DNA of 10,139 nucleotides from the NCBI GenBank assembly GCA_003455605.1, contig DMQR01000087.1:1-10139 (forward strand). The letters run 5' to 3'. Shown here one piece after another: positions 1-8,200 of the stretch (within the stretch, counting starts at the first letter, position 1; every line of letters starts with the position of its first letter). The notes under the pieces were generated by a model. The model made no database searches. It was not told the DNA's origin and was given only the letters and a program-made list of their open reading frames with translations. Both the position numbers and the translations under genes were made by a program. Source of the DNA: Cryomorphaceae bacterium. GTDB lineage: Bacteria > Bacteroidota > Bacteroidia > Flavobacteriales > Schleiferiaceae.

Positions 1-1
1 C

Positions 2-163
2 GCAGATAGCGTATTTGTTATGGATAACGACAGCGTTAGCTATTCCTTTGTTATGGTTAGCGGACTGCCGACAGAACAAGTTTGGAGAACGTCTTTCATG
101 CAAATCCCAGCGGACAGTAGCTACTGGGCGGATATTGATTTAGAGCTTACCCTGATTAAATAA
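2..163 (+). CDS. C-terminal end of an unidentified protein (partial)
   Basis: A frame open from base 2 encodes the last 53 residues of a protein and ends at TAA 161-163, with a second in-frame TAA at 164-166. The visible part runs from ADSVFVMDN to LELTLIK and is mixed polar and aliphatic, without cysteines or an obvious membrane segment. The alternation of short hydrophobic runs and polar residues suggests beta structure, but I recognise no family and propose no function. Only 2 bases separate its stop from the trpS start, and the second TAA shares a base with that ATG. The gene is therefore very likely co-transcribed with trpS and may be translationally coupled to it. The beginning lies outside the window. 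Confidence 0.7.
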   Translation, partial: ADSVFVMDNDSVSYSFVMVSGLPTEQVWRTSFMQIPADSSYWADIDLELTLIK

Positions 164-165
164 TA

Positions 166-1134
166 ATGGCGAGAGTACTGACAGGCATTCAAAGTTCGGG
201 CAGACAGCATCTAGGAAACATCTTGGGCGCCATCCGTCCGGCAATTGAAATGAGCAAGGACCCGAACAACGAAGCGTATTTGTTTATTGCGGACCTGCAC
301 AGCTTAACCACAGTGAAAGACCCGGAGGTGCGTCGTGAGAACCTGTTGGCCACAGCGGCTGCCTGGCTGGCTTGTGGACTAGACCCAGAGAAAGCGGTTT
401 TCTACGCTCAGAGTGATTTGCCGGAATGTACAGAGCTTACTTGGTACTTAAACTGTTTTACGCCATATCCGATGTTGGCGAATGCACACAGCTTCAAGGA
501 TAAAAGCGATAATCTTAGTGACGTAAATGCGGGGTTGTTCGACTACCCAGTATTGATGGCATCGGACATCTTATTGTATGATGCGCATATCGTTCCGGTG
601 GGCAAGGATCAGAAGCAACATGTGGAAATCACGAGAGATTTGGCCTCCAGCTTCAACTATAAGTATGGCGAGACCTTTATATTGCCAGAATCCAAAATCT
701 CAGAATCTGTGATGACCATACCAGGAACAGATGGTCGCAAGATGAGCAAGAGCTACGGCAATGTAATCGATTTGTTCTTACCTAAGAAAGAGCTTAAGAA
801 GCAGATCATGGGGATACAAACAGATTCTACCCCATTGGAAGACCCCAAGGATCCTGAGATCTGTAATGTTTTTTCCATCTACAAGGTTTTGGCGTTGCCA
901 GCACAAATAGAAGAATTAGCTGCCAATTACCGTGGAGGAAACTTCGGTTATGGTCACGCGAAGACAGCCTTGTTTGAGCTTATCCTCGAGGAGTTTGCTG
1001 AGGCGCGCGAGAAATTTGACCACTATAAGGCACATCCTGAAGAGGTGGCTTCAGCCCTTAAGATGGGCGCCGAGAAGGCACGCCCTGTGGCACAGGAAAC
1101 GCTGTCCCGCGTTCGTGGCAAACTAGGGTTTTAA
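166..1134 (+). CDS. trpS: Tryptophanyl-tRNA synthetase
   Basis: This cytoplasmic class I aminoacyl-tRNA synthetase activates tryptophan with ATP and loads it onto tRNA-Trp. The 322-residue length is normal for bacterial TrpS. The ATP-binding HIGH-type signature is visible as HLGN at residues 15-18, preceded by the family-typical GIQSSGR (7-13). The second signature is an exact KMSKS at 192-196, in the context GRKMSKSYGN. Between them, PVGKDQKQHVEITRDLA (about residues 144-160) is the conserved family stretch that follows the tryptophan pocket. The start ATG lies 2 bases after the stop of the preceding gene, and the HIGH motif sits at its usual distance from the N-terminus, which supports this start. 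plsC follows after 3 bases. No tryptophan-responsive leader is visible, so regulation probably depends on a promoter outside the window. Confidence 0.97.
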   Translation: MARVLTGIQSSGRQHLGNILGAIRPAIEMSKDPNNEAYLFIADLHSLTTVKDPEVRRENLLATAAAWLACGLDPEKAVFYAQSDLPECTELTWYLNCFTPYPMLANAHSFKDKSDNLSDVNAGLFDYPVLMASDILLYDAHIVPVGKDQKQHVEITRDLASSFNYKYGETFILPESKISESVMTIPGTDGRKMSKSYGNVIDLFLPKKELKKQIMGIQTDSTPLEDPKDPEICNVFSIYKVLALPAQIEELAANYRGGNFGYGHAKTALFELILEEFAEAREKFDHYKAHPEEVASALKMGAEKARPVAQETLSRVRGKLGF

Positions 1135-1137
1135 GCG

Positions 1138-1887
1138 GTGAAGTTATTTAGTTACATCCATCACATCTGGTATTATTTTGCGGCCTTTGCCACTATTGTC
1201 GTGCTATTGCCGGCTTTGTTGTGGACGGCGCGTCCCGGAGGGGACTACAAATACTTTTTCAAAGTGGCAAAGGTGTGGTCATGGATGTATTTAGTACTCA
1301 TGGGGGTATGGCCAAGGCCAGGTAAATACAAAATGAAGCATCAAGGACCTGTAGTTCTTTCACCGAATCACGGCTCAGATCTAGATATTCCGATGACCTT
1401 CCTGGCCTCACCAACTCCGGTGGTTTTTATGGGAAAAGCAGAGCTCTTGAAACTACCATTGTTCGGGTATTTCTTCAAGCAGACTTCTATTGCAGTAGAC
1501 CGCAGTTCCTTTGGCGGCCGTAAGCAGGCCATACGCGATGCGGACCAGAAGATCAAGGAGGGCTACAGTGTGTGTATTTATCCAGAGGGAGGTATTCCGC
1601 CACAAGACCAATTATTACGCGCGTTCAAGGCCGGAGCTTTCAAGCTCGCGGTGGAGAACAAAGTACCGGTGGTGTTGATGAGTATATATCAGAATAAGTT
1701 CAGATTAGGTGATTGGGGTCAGCCTTCCAGTATAGGCCCAGTGGATACCAAAGTATTGGGTGAGTTTTGGGCAGATGAGAAGGCTGAGGATGTTATTGAA
1801 GAGCTCAGTGACCGTTGCTATATAGCGCTGGCAACAGACTTAAAAAATCACGGCCACACCGGCAAACTTGCCTTACCTTTGTCGTAA
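1138..1887 (+). CDS. plsC: 1-acyl-sn-glycerol-3-phosphate acyltransferase (PlsC family)
   Basis: The 249-residue protein belongs to the PlsC/LPLAT family, which acylates lysophosphatidic acid at the inner membrane to give phosphatidic acid, the precursor of membrane phospholipids. The catalytic HX4D motif is visible as NHGSDLD, with H78 and D83. The substrate-binding block is YPEGG, with E150-G151-G152, where many relatives have EGTR. A hydrophobic stretch at about residues 9-30 is the likely N-terminal membrane anchor. The start is GTG at 1138, 3 bases after the trpS stop. It is the natural choice because it immediately precedes the anchor, and translation may be coupled to trpS. gatC follows after 12 bases. 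Family membership is secure. The exact acyl preference, or action on a related lipid such as an ornithine lipid, cannot be read from the sequence. Confidence 0.9.
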   Translation: MKLFSYIHHIWYYFAAFATIVVLLPALLWTARPGGDYKYFFKVAKVWSWMYLVLMGVWPRPGKYKMKHQGPVVLSPNHGSDLDIPMTFLASPTPVVFMGKAELLKLPLFGYFFKQTSIAVDRSSFGGRKQAIRDADQKIKEGYSVCIYPEGGIPPQDQLLRAFKAGAFKLAVENKVPVVLMSIYQNKFRLGDWGQPSSIGPVDTKVLGEFWADEKAEDVIEELSDRCYIALATDLKNHGHTGKLALPLS

Positions 1888-1899
1888 ATCATTGGATGG

Positions 1900-2193
1900 A
1901 TGGAAATCACCAGAGAACAAATCAAACACTTGGCGCATTTGAGTCGCTTGGAGTTGTCGGAAGCAGAGCTTGACGCGATGCAGGGCGACATGACCAAGAT
2001 TTTGGACTTTGTCGCTAAGATTGAATCCCTCGACCTACAAGGCGTAGCACCACTGACGCAGATGAGTAAATCCGTTGATGTGATGCGTGAAGATAAGGAG
2101 GCCAATATGATTAGCAAGGAAGATGCGCTGAAGAACGCACCGGACTCAAATTCGGATTATTTCCGTGTGCCCAAGTTTGGGAAGAAGGCCTAA
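1900..2193 (+). CDS. gatC: Asp/Glu-tRNA(Asn/Gln) amidotransferase subunit C
   Basis: This 97-residue protein matches GatC in length and layout. An N-terminal helix reads HLAHLSRLELSEAE (about residues 10-23), followed by a middle helix with ILDFVAKIESLD, then VAPLT at 49-53, a charged VMREDK-type stretch, and a C-terminal FRVPKF starting at F88. GatC is the small subunit that wraps around and stabilises GatA and GatB. That enzyme amidates Glu-tRNA(Gln) or Asp-tRNA(Asn) in organisms lacking the direct synthetases. gatA and gatB are not in the window, so the subunits are encoded apart, as is common outside the classical gatCAB operons. The ATG at 1900 is 12 bases after the plsC stop. An ATG at 1896 is in another frame. 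It is probably the last gene of the trpS-plsC-gatC run. Confidence 0.92.
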   Translation: MEITREQIKHLAHLSRLELSEAELDAMQGDMTKILDFVAKIESLDLQGVAPLTQMSKSVDVMREDKEANMISKEDALKNAPDSNSDYFRVPKFGKKA

Positions 2194-2206
2194 ACCTTTA
2201 CCTTTC
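2176..2206 (+). promoter_or_regulatory. Possible Bacteroidota-type promoter upstream of the flavin reductase gene
   Basis: TTTG at 2176-2179 and TACCTTTC at 2199-2206 are 19 bases apart. They match the Bacteroidota -33 (TTG) and -7 (TAnnTTTG) elements except for the last base of the -7 box. Transcription would start near 2213, about 25 bases before the ATG at 2238. The -33 element lies inside the end of gatC. This could give the reductase-helicase pair its own transcript, but the match is imperfect. Confidence 0.35.
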
Positions 2207-2209
2207 CTA

Positions 2210-2229
2210 GGCGTTAGTCCAAAAACGCC
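2210..2229 (+). other. Short hairpin between gatC and the reductase gene
   Basis: GGCGTT (2210-2215) and AACGCC (2224-2229) form a perfect 6-bp stem with an 8-base loop, ending 8 bases before the ATG at 2238. No T-tract follows, so it is a weak terminator candidate. It could instead shape the translation-initiation region of the next gene. It overlaps the predicted start of transcription from the promoter just upstream. Confidence 0.25.
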
Positions 2230-2237
2230 ATTTAACC

Positions 2238-2774
2238 ATGATTATTACCATCATTCAAGGCGGTCCTAGAGCACAGTCTCAAACGGCCACAGTCGCCACT
2301 TATTTAGCCGCCCAGCTCTGTGCCAACCCGGACGTGAGTAAAGTCGAATTTTTGGATATAAGAGAATATAACTTTCCGGTATATGGTGCCGGATCCCCTG
2401 GAAAAGACCGTCTCGAAGACTTTCGAACTGCCCTTCAGCATGCGGATGGCATCCTCATTGTTTCTCCTGAATACAATGGGCGCATGCCTGGAGCGTTAAA
2501 GAATACCTTAGACTATTTCCGTCCTGAATATACTAAGAAGCCTATGGGTGTGGTTACGGTTTCCTCCGGTCCCTTTGGCGGCATCAATGCCTTGCATGAT
2601 TTGCACGCTTGGATGATGTATGTTGGGTCTGTACCACTCTCTTCAAAGCTACTTGTGAGTAACGTTGGTAATTTGTTCAATGAGGACGGTGAGCCACAAG
2701 AATACCATTTCAACAAAAACTATCCGAAATACCTGAGTGACTTTATGTGGCTGGTTCGGAAAATACGTTCCTAA
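2238..2774 (+). CDS. NADPH-dependent FMN reductase-like flavoprotein
   Basis: The 178-residue protein has the flavodoxin-like fold of the NADPH-dependent FMN reductase family (chromate reductase, azoreductase and quinone reductase relatives). A first beta strand (IITIIQ) leads into a phosphate-binding loop, GGPRAQSQT, at residues 8-16. The family signature SPEYNGRMPGALKN is at 76-89 and contacts the flavin. SSGPFGGINAL, near residue 107, fits the second flavin-binding loop. Such enzymes use NAD(P)H and FMN to reduce quinones, chromate or other acceptors in the cytoplasm, and the real substrate cannot be inferred. The ATG at 2238 directly precedes the first strand. The helicase start follows 3 bases after the stop, so the two genes very likely share a transcript. 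Confidence 0.85.
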   Translation: MIITIIQGGPRAQSQTATVATYLAAQLCANPDVSKVEFLDIREYNFPVYGAGSPGKDRLEDFRTALQHADGILIVSPEYNGRMPGALKNTLDYFRPEYTKKPMGVVTVSSGPFGGINALHDLHAWMMYVGSVPLSSKLLVSNVGNLFNEDGEPQEYHFNKNYPKYLSDFMWLVRKIRS

Positions 2775-2777
2775 CAG

Positions 2778-5210
2778 GTGGCAGCCCAGCCACAAGTCTT
2801 GCAACACTGTAGGTCTTGGTTTTCAGATCAAGGCTGGTTGCCTTTTACTTTTCAAATCCAGGCTTGGAGCGCTCTATTGAGCGGCGAGAGTGGTATGGTT
2901 AATGCACCTACGGGAAGCGGGAAGACCTACTCTCTGTTGTTGCCGGCTATCGCGCGTGGGCTGCATGAGCCCGCCAAAGGTTGTCAAATTATTTGGATCA
3001 CTCCCATCCGGGCGTTGGCGAAAGAAATTGCACAGAGCGCGGAGCGGGCGGTGCAAGGTATGGGCAGTGATTGGCGTGTAGAAATACGTACTGGGGACAC
3101 GTCTCAAAAGATCAAGCAGCGCCAGAAAAAGGAGCTACCGGAAATCCTCATCACCACCCCCGAAAGCATTCATGTGATGTTCACTCAGAAGGGCCACGAG
3201 AGGCTATTTAAGCACCTACAGGCGGTAGTTTTGGACGAATGGCACGAGTTGATGGGCAGCAAAAGAGCGGTACAATGTGAGCTTTTATTGGCCCGATTCC
3301 GTGCGCTCAACCCCGCCATGCAAACTTGGGGCATTAGCGCTACCATAGGAAATATGGCGGAAAGCATGGATGTTCTACTGGGCCCTAATCCTCCTAAGCC
3401 TGGGCAGTGGGTTGTGGCGGATATTGAAAAGGATTTGGTCGTTGAGGCCGTGCTGCCCGAAGAGGTGGAGACCCTGCCTTGGGCCGGGCATTTGGGCCTT
3501 CGTTTGTTGGACCAAGTCGTTCCGCTCATCTATGAAAATGAAAGCACCCTCATTTTCACCAATACGAGAGCACAGGCGGAGATATGGTTTCAGAAGTTAT
3601 TGGAGGCCGATCCGTCGCTGGCGGGGGTATTGGCCATGCACCATAGTGCGATTTCCCGGGAGATGCGCACTTGGGTGGAAGAAGCCTTGTACGACGGACG
3701 ATTAAAGGCGGTGGTGTGCACCTCCTCCTTGGATCTAGGCGTAGACTTTCGACCGGTGGATTGCGTGGTGCAGATTGGCTCGCCGAAGGGCGTGAGCAGG
3801 TTCGTGCAGCGTGCGGGCCGAAGCGGCCACCGACCGGGCGCTACCTCGAAGATATTTTTTGTGCCTACCCACAGTTTGGAATTGATTGAATGTGCCGCGT
3901 TACGTAAGGCTATTGACACGAAGACCAACGAGGACCGTATGCCGTATTTACGAAGCATGGATGTGTTGATACAGTATTTGGTTACCCGCGCCGTGGGCGG
4001 TGGGTTTGTGGCTGATGAGCTGTGGCAAGAGGTCCGCGAAACGGTGAGCTTCATGTCGCTCAGTTATGAGGAGTGGCTGTGGTGTTTGGATTTTGTAGTG
4101 CGCGGCGGCGATACGTTAAGCGGATACGACGACTACCACAAGGTGGTTGTGGAAGAGGGCGTGCACAAGGTGATTTCGAAAAAAGTCGCAATGCGCCACA
4201 AGTTCGGTATAGGCACCATCGTCAGTGGAGCGCTGGTCAAGGTGAAGCTGCAGCGTGGAAAGGTATTGGGCCAAGTAGAGGAATACTTCGTCTCTCGTTT
4301 GAGCATAGGGGAACGGTTTTGGTTTGCGGGCCAATGCCTCGAGCTCGTTTGGTTCCAAGGCATAGAAGTGAGGGTTCGCCCGGCTAAAAACGCCAAAGGT
4401 GCGGTGCCCAGTTATATGGGCGGGAGGATGCCGCTCAGTGCAGAATTGGGCCGATACCTAAGAGAAAAAATCGAAGAATCGGCCACCAAAAATTCGTTTG
4501 AAGATCCAGAGCTTGCGCTTATTCAACCCATCATTCGTCTACAAAAGGAACGCAGCATTGTGCCGAATCGCAACCAATTCCTCATGGAATACCTCGAGGA
4601 CGATGAGGGCTACCACCTTTTTGTATATCCCTTCGAAGGCCGACTAGCCCACGAAGGCATGGCCCTGCTGATTGGCCACCGCTTAGGCCACTTTGGATCG
4701 CAGACCTTCTCCATTGCGATGAATGACTACGGCTTTGAGCTCTTGAGCGACCAACCTATTTCCATTCAGGACGCCCTGGACAGCGACATCTTCAGTACTG
4801 ACTACCTTCGTTCGGACCTCTCGAGCAGCCTCAACGAAAGCGAGCTGACACAACGCAGGTTCCGCGATATTGCCCAAATTTCCGGCTTGCTCTTTACTGG
4901 CTACCCCGGCAAGAACATGAGCACGAAGCAGCTGCAGAGCTCTACTAAGCTTATGTATGAGGTCTTCCGCGACTACGACCCGGACAACCTTTTGTTACGA
5001 CAAGCCCAAGAGGAGGTTCACGAGTTCCAGTTGGAGGAAGCGCGTATTCGGGCGGCTTTGGAGCGTATAGCGCAGCAGGAATGGGTTCTAAATCACATCG
5101 ATGCCCCAACCCCGTTGGCCTTCCCCATTTTAGTGGACAGGTTGCGCGAGACCATGTCGAACGAGTCGTTGGTGTCGCGGATACAGAGAATGCAATTAGA
5201 CTTTGGATAA
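2778..5210 (+). CDS. Lhr-Core-type DEXH helicase (DNA-ligase-associated family)
   Basis: This complete 810-residue superfamily 2 helicase resembles the ligase-associated DEXH helicases of bacterial DNA repair clusters, for which Lhr-Core is the biochemical model: an ATP-dependent 3'-5' translocase and helicase on DNA and RNA:DNA substrates. Motif I is APTGSGKT, with K49 binding ATP. Motif II is DEWH at 153-156, where the W and the following ELMGSKRA are family-typical. Motif III is SATIGN (187-192) and motif VI is QRAGRSGHR (344-352). The C-terminal part, including GHRLGHFGSQTF and NDYGFELLS, fits the DEAD/H-associated domain that follows the winged helix in Lhr proteins. The GTG at 2778 lies 3 bases after the reductase stop. 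The first 20 residues lead naturally into the Q-motif region (FTFQIQAWSALL). No ligase, exonuclease or metallophosphoesterase partner is present in the window. Confidence 0.92.
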   Translation: MAAQPQVLQHCRSWFSDQGWLPFTFQIQAWSALLSGESGMVNAPTGSGKTYSLLLPAIARGLHEPAKGCQIIWITPIRALAKEIAQSAERAVQGMGSDWRVEIRTGDTSQKIKQRQKKELPEILITTPESIHVMFTQKGHERLFKHLQAVVLDEWHELMGSKRAVQCELLLARFRALNPAMQTWGISATIGNMAESMDVLLGPNPPKPGQWVVADIEKDLVVEAVLPEEVETLPWAGHLGLRLLDQVVPLIYENESTLIFTNTRAQAEIWFQKLLEADPSLAGVLAMHHSAISREMRTWVEEALYDGRLKAVVCTSSLDLGVDFRPVDCVVQIGSPKGVSRFVQRAGRSGHRPGATSKIFFVPTHSLELIECAALRKAIDTKTNEDRMPYLRSMDVLIQYLVTRAVGGGFVADELWQEVRETVSFMSLSYEEWLWCLDFVVRGGDTLSGYDDYHKVVVEEGVHKVISKKVAMRHKFGIGTIVSGALVKVKLQRGKVLGQVEEYFVSRLSIGERFWFAGQCLELVWFQGIEVRVRPAKNAKGAVPSYMGGRMPLSAELGRYLREKIEESATKNSFEDPELALIQPIIRLQKERSIVPNRNQFLMEYLEDDEGYHLFVYPFEGRLAHEGMALLIGHRLGHFGSQTFSIAMNDYGFELLSDQPISIQDALDSDIFSTDYLRSDLSSSLNESELTQRRFRDIAQISGLLFTGYPGKNMSTKQLQSSTKLMYEVFRDYDPDNLLLRQAQEEVHEFQLEEARIRAALERIAQQEWVLNHIDAPTPLAFPILVDRLRETMSNESLVSRIQRMQLDFG

Positions 5211-5214
5211 TATG

Positions 5215-5243
5215 AGATCCGGGCTCTTCAGGCGCCCGGATCT
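5215..5243. terminator. Strong hairpin between convergent genes
   Basis: A perfect 10-bp stem, AGATCCGGGC (5215-5224) with GCCCGGATCT (5234-5243), encloses a 9-base loop. It sits 5 bases after the helicase stop and 43 bases beyond the stop of the minus-strand DUF2723 gene. Position and stability fit a bidirectional terminator. Neither strand shows a good T-tract after the stem, so it may act by blocking readthrough or protecting RNA 3' ends rather than as a classical intrinsic terminator. Confidence 0.5.
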
Positions 5244-5248
5244 TACAG

Positions 5249-5264
5249 AACCCCCCAAGGGGTT
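5249..5264. terminator. Second short hairpin in the convergent gap
   Basis: AACCCC (5249-5254) and GGGGTT (5259-5264) form a 6-bp stem with a 4-base CCAA loop. On the minus strand it lies 22 bases after the DUF2723 stop and is the first structure met by that transcript. No T-tract follows on either strand. It probably works together with the larger hairpin at 5215-5243. Confidence 0.35.
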
Positions 5265-5285
5265 TAAGGAATATTATGTTTTAAT

Positions 5286-8200
5286 TTACCCCTGACCGTT
5301 GCCGAATGGTGAAGCAGCGGCATTGTAGCGTTGGTAGAAGTTCTGTACGCTATCGTTGTTGTCGTGCATCTGTACGTTGCGCAATAGCATTTGGTAGAAC
5401 TGCAGGTTCGTGCGCCATTCGTTGGAGGCGGCACGCTTGTCCTTACGGTCAAACGCGGCATAGAAGGCGAGCTCGTCGTCCAACCGATCCGCAAAAGCCC
5501 ATGTCAATTCACGCGCCTTTTCCGTTGCTCCAGCCTTGTAGTAGGCATCGATAATGCCGAAGACGAAGTAGTTATAGCCAAATTTCTCCACGGGCATTTT
5601 CTCCATGGCGAAGTCGAGGGCTTCAACTGCTTTATCATTCTCTCCTTCTGTGACCAATTCGTTGGCCAGGCGACCAAAGATGGTGCGCAGGTTGTAGCTT
5701 AATCGACGGTTGGTTTCATCTAGATATACATCCGGAAGCTCCATGTTTCCGTACTCAAACTTGTTGAGCAGGTTGTCGTACATGATATCTGTATCCACGC
5801 GGCCGTAGTCTATGCCTTGGGTATTAGACGGGTAGTACTGAGGAACAAATCTGTATGCCATACCCTCCAAGCGGAAGTAGTCGTTCAACCAGAAGTAGGC
5901 CTTCGGACTGTTCCCCACGGTGATGGAGAAGTAGATAGGACGCTCCCAATTATTATTGGCGATCAAGTCAATGACCATCAAATCACGTTTGGTGATGACG
6001 TTCGCTTTCCAGTTCCAATCGATGTAATCAACGACACTTGCGCTATCGGCAACATCTACAACGCCATTGGCGAAGACAGCTTCTTTATCTATGTTAATGC
6101 GGAAGTTTTTCTGTGGGAACAATGGCAGTTCTTTGCCGCCGCTCGCCTTGAATTTTACTTGGCTGTCGTCTCGCTTGGTGAATTGGATAAAATCCTTAAC
6201 ATTCCAACGTCCTTTCACCCCTAGGTCGCGGTAGTACAATACATCCCGCGTTCCTTGCACGTATTGGTTCCAGTCAAACGAGAATGGCACGGCTTCGCCA
6301 TCGTAGGCCTTGCGGCGCTGCTGGTCAATGTACCAGTCGGTGTTCAACAAACTTAGATTGACAATGCGCACGTCCGTGCGGTAGCCTTCCACCTCTTGTA
6401 CGTACCACAACGGGAACGTATCATTATCTCCATTTGTGAAGAGGATGGCGTTAGGCTCACAACTGTCAAGGTAAGCCTTAGCGATATCGCGCGCAGTATA
6501 GCGGTTTGAACGGTTGTGATCATCCCAGTTTTCTGCCGCCATGCGCACAGGTACAGCAAGCATGGCAGTCCCAATGACGAGGTAAGAGGCCACCTGTGGG
6601 CTCATCTTTGCGCGAAGGACATCCCATAATCCTAAAGCTCCTAGTCCTATCCAAATGGCATAGGCATAGAACGACCCTACAAAGGCGTAATCACGTTCCC
6701 GCGGTTCGAACGGTTTGTGGTTGGTATAGACCACAATGGCAATACCTGTGAGGAGGAAAAAGAGCGTCACGGCCCATGCATCCTTGTTATTTTTCTTGTA
6801 TTGGTAGTAGAGCCCGAAGATTCCCAAAAGGAAGGGCAACATGAAATAGGTGTTGCGCGACGGATTATTTTTCCAGTGGTCGGGCAGGTTGTCTTGGTTG
6901 CCAAGTCTCATACTGTCCAAGAATGGAATACCGGTGATCCAGTTCCCTTTAGAGATTTCGTAGCGGTGCTGTTCGTCGTTTTGACGTCCGCTGTAGTTCC
7001 ACATGAAGTAGCGGAACCACATCTTACCTATTTGGTATTCAAAGAAGAACCTCACGTGCTGCGCAAAAGTGATGGGCGCTTCAGGATCTTTGATGTCCAT
7101 GATGTTAATGTAGTTCTGGCGGTATTGTGGATCATCATTCCAAATACGTGGAAAGAAGCCCTTGTACCTAGGATCGTAGTTCGGCACACTTCCTTTTTTA
7201 TCATCAGTTAACAGGTATTTACCGTCGATAGTGAGGTTGCCGCCGTTGGCCAAGACATAAGCTTCGGCCTCTGTCTTCAACTTGAACGAGGTCATTTGCT
7301 TAGGCCCGTTCATCACCGCATATCCGCGCTGGTATACTGGCTTGCCATCATCAAACGGGTTGCTGCGATCGTACGGCGCGTTGAAGGACTTTCCATAGAG
7401 AATGGGCCAATCACCATATTGCTCACGGTTGTAGTATGCTAAAAGTGACATTGCATCTTCCGGGTTGTTCTCGTCAATTGGCGTATTCGCATTCGAACGA
7501 ATGGCCAACATGATGAAGGTAGAGTATCCCATTACGATCAACATGACACCAATAATAGCCTGCTGGTAAAGCGGCTTGTTCTTCTTCTGTGCCCACATAA
7601 TCCCGAATACCAAGGCCGCGGTGAGGATGAGGAAGGCAGCAATAGTTCCCGAGTGGAACGGCAAACCGAAGTTGTTTACGAAGTTAATTTCCAAGGTACT
7701 GAACAACTTCAACACGATAGGAATGATAAAGGCAAAGACCAATCCCAGTACAGCAATGCTCGCCCCATTGGCGATGATAAATCCGTTACGGGTTGGGTTA
7801 GGATATTTTTTGAAGTAGTAGATCATTCCAATGGCCGGAATGGTCAAGAACACTAGGATGTGTACTCCCACGGAAAGACCTACAAGGTAGGCAATGAGCA
7901 ACAACCATTTGTTCGCATAAGGATCGTGATCTACGGCTTGCTCCCACTTGAGCACTGCCCAAAAAGCGGCAGCAGTAAAGAAGGAGCTCATGGCATAAAC
8001 TTCCCCCTCTACAGCCGAGAACCAAAAGCTGTCAGAGAATGTGTAGGCCAATGCACCCACTGCACCTGCTCCCAATATAGCGATGGTACCGGCGTTGTCC
8101 AATTTATCTTGTCCTCCCAAAAGCTTTACACCCAACGCCGTAATGGTCCAGAATAAGAATAGAATACTGAACGATGAGCTCAATGCGCTCAACGCGTTCA

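Noticed and set aside
1896..1902. ATG at 1896 as an alternative gatC start
   Set aside because: It is in a different frame from GatC. The ATG at 1900 gives the expected N-terminus and length.
3590..4054. A 154-codon open frame on the minus strand inside the helicase gene
   Set aside because: It is a mirror of the helicase reading frame, across the conserved motif VI region, with a low-complexity composition and no family resemblance.
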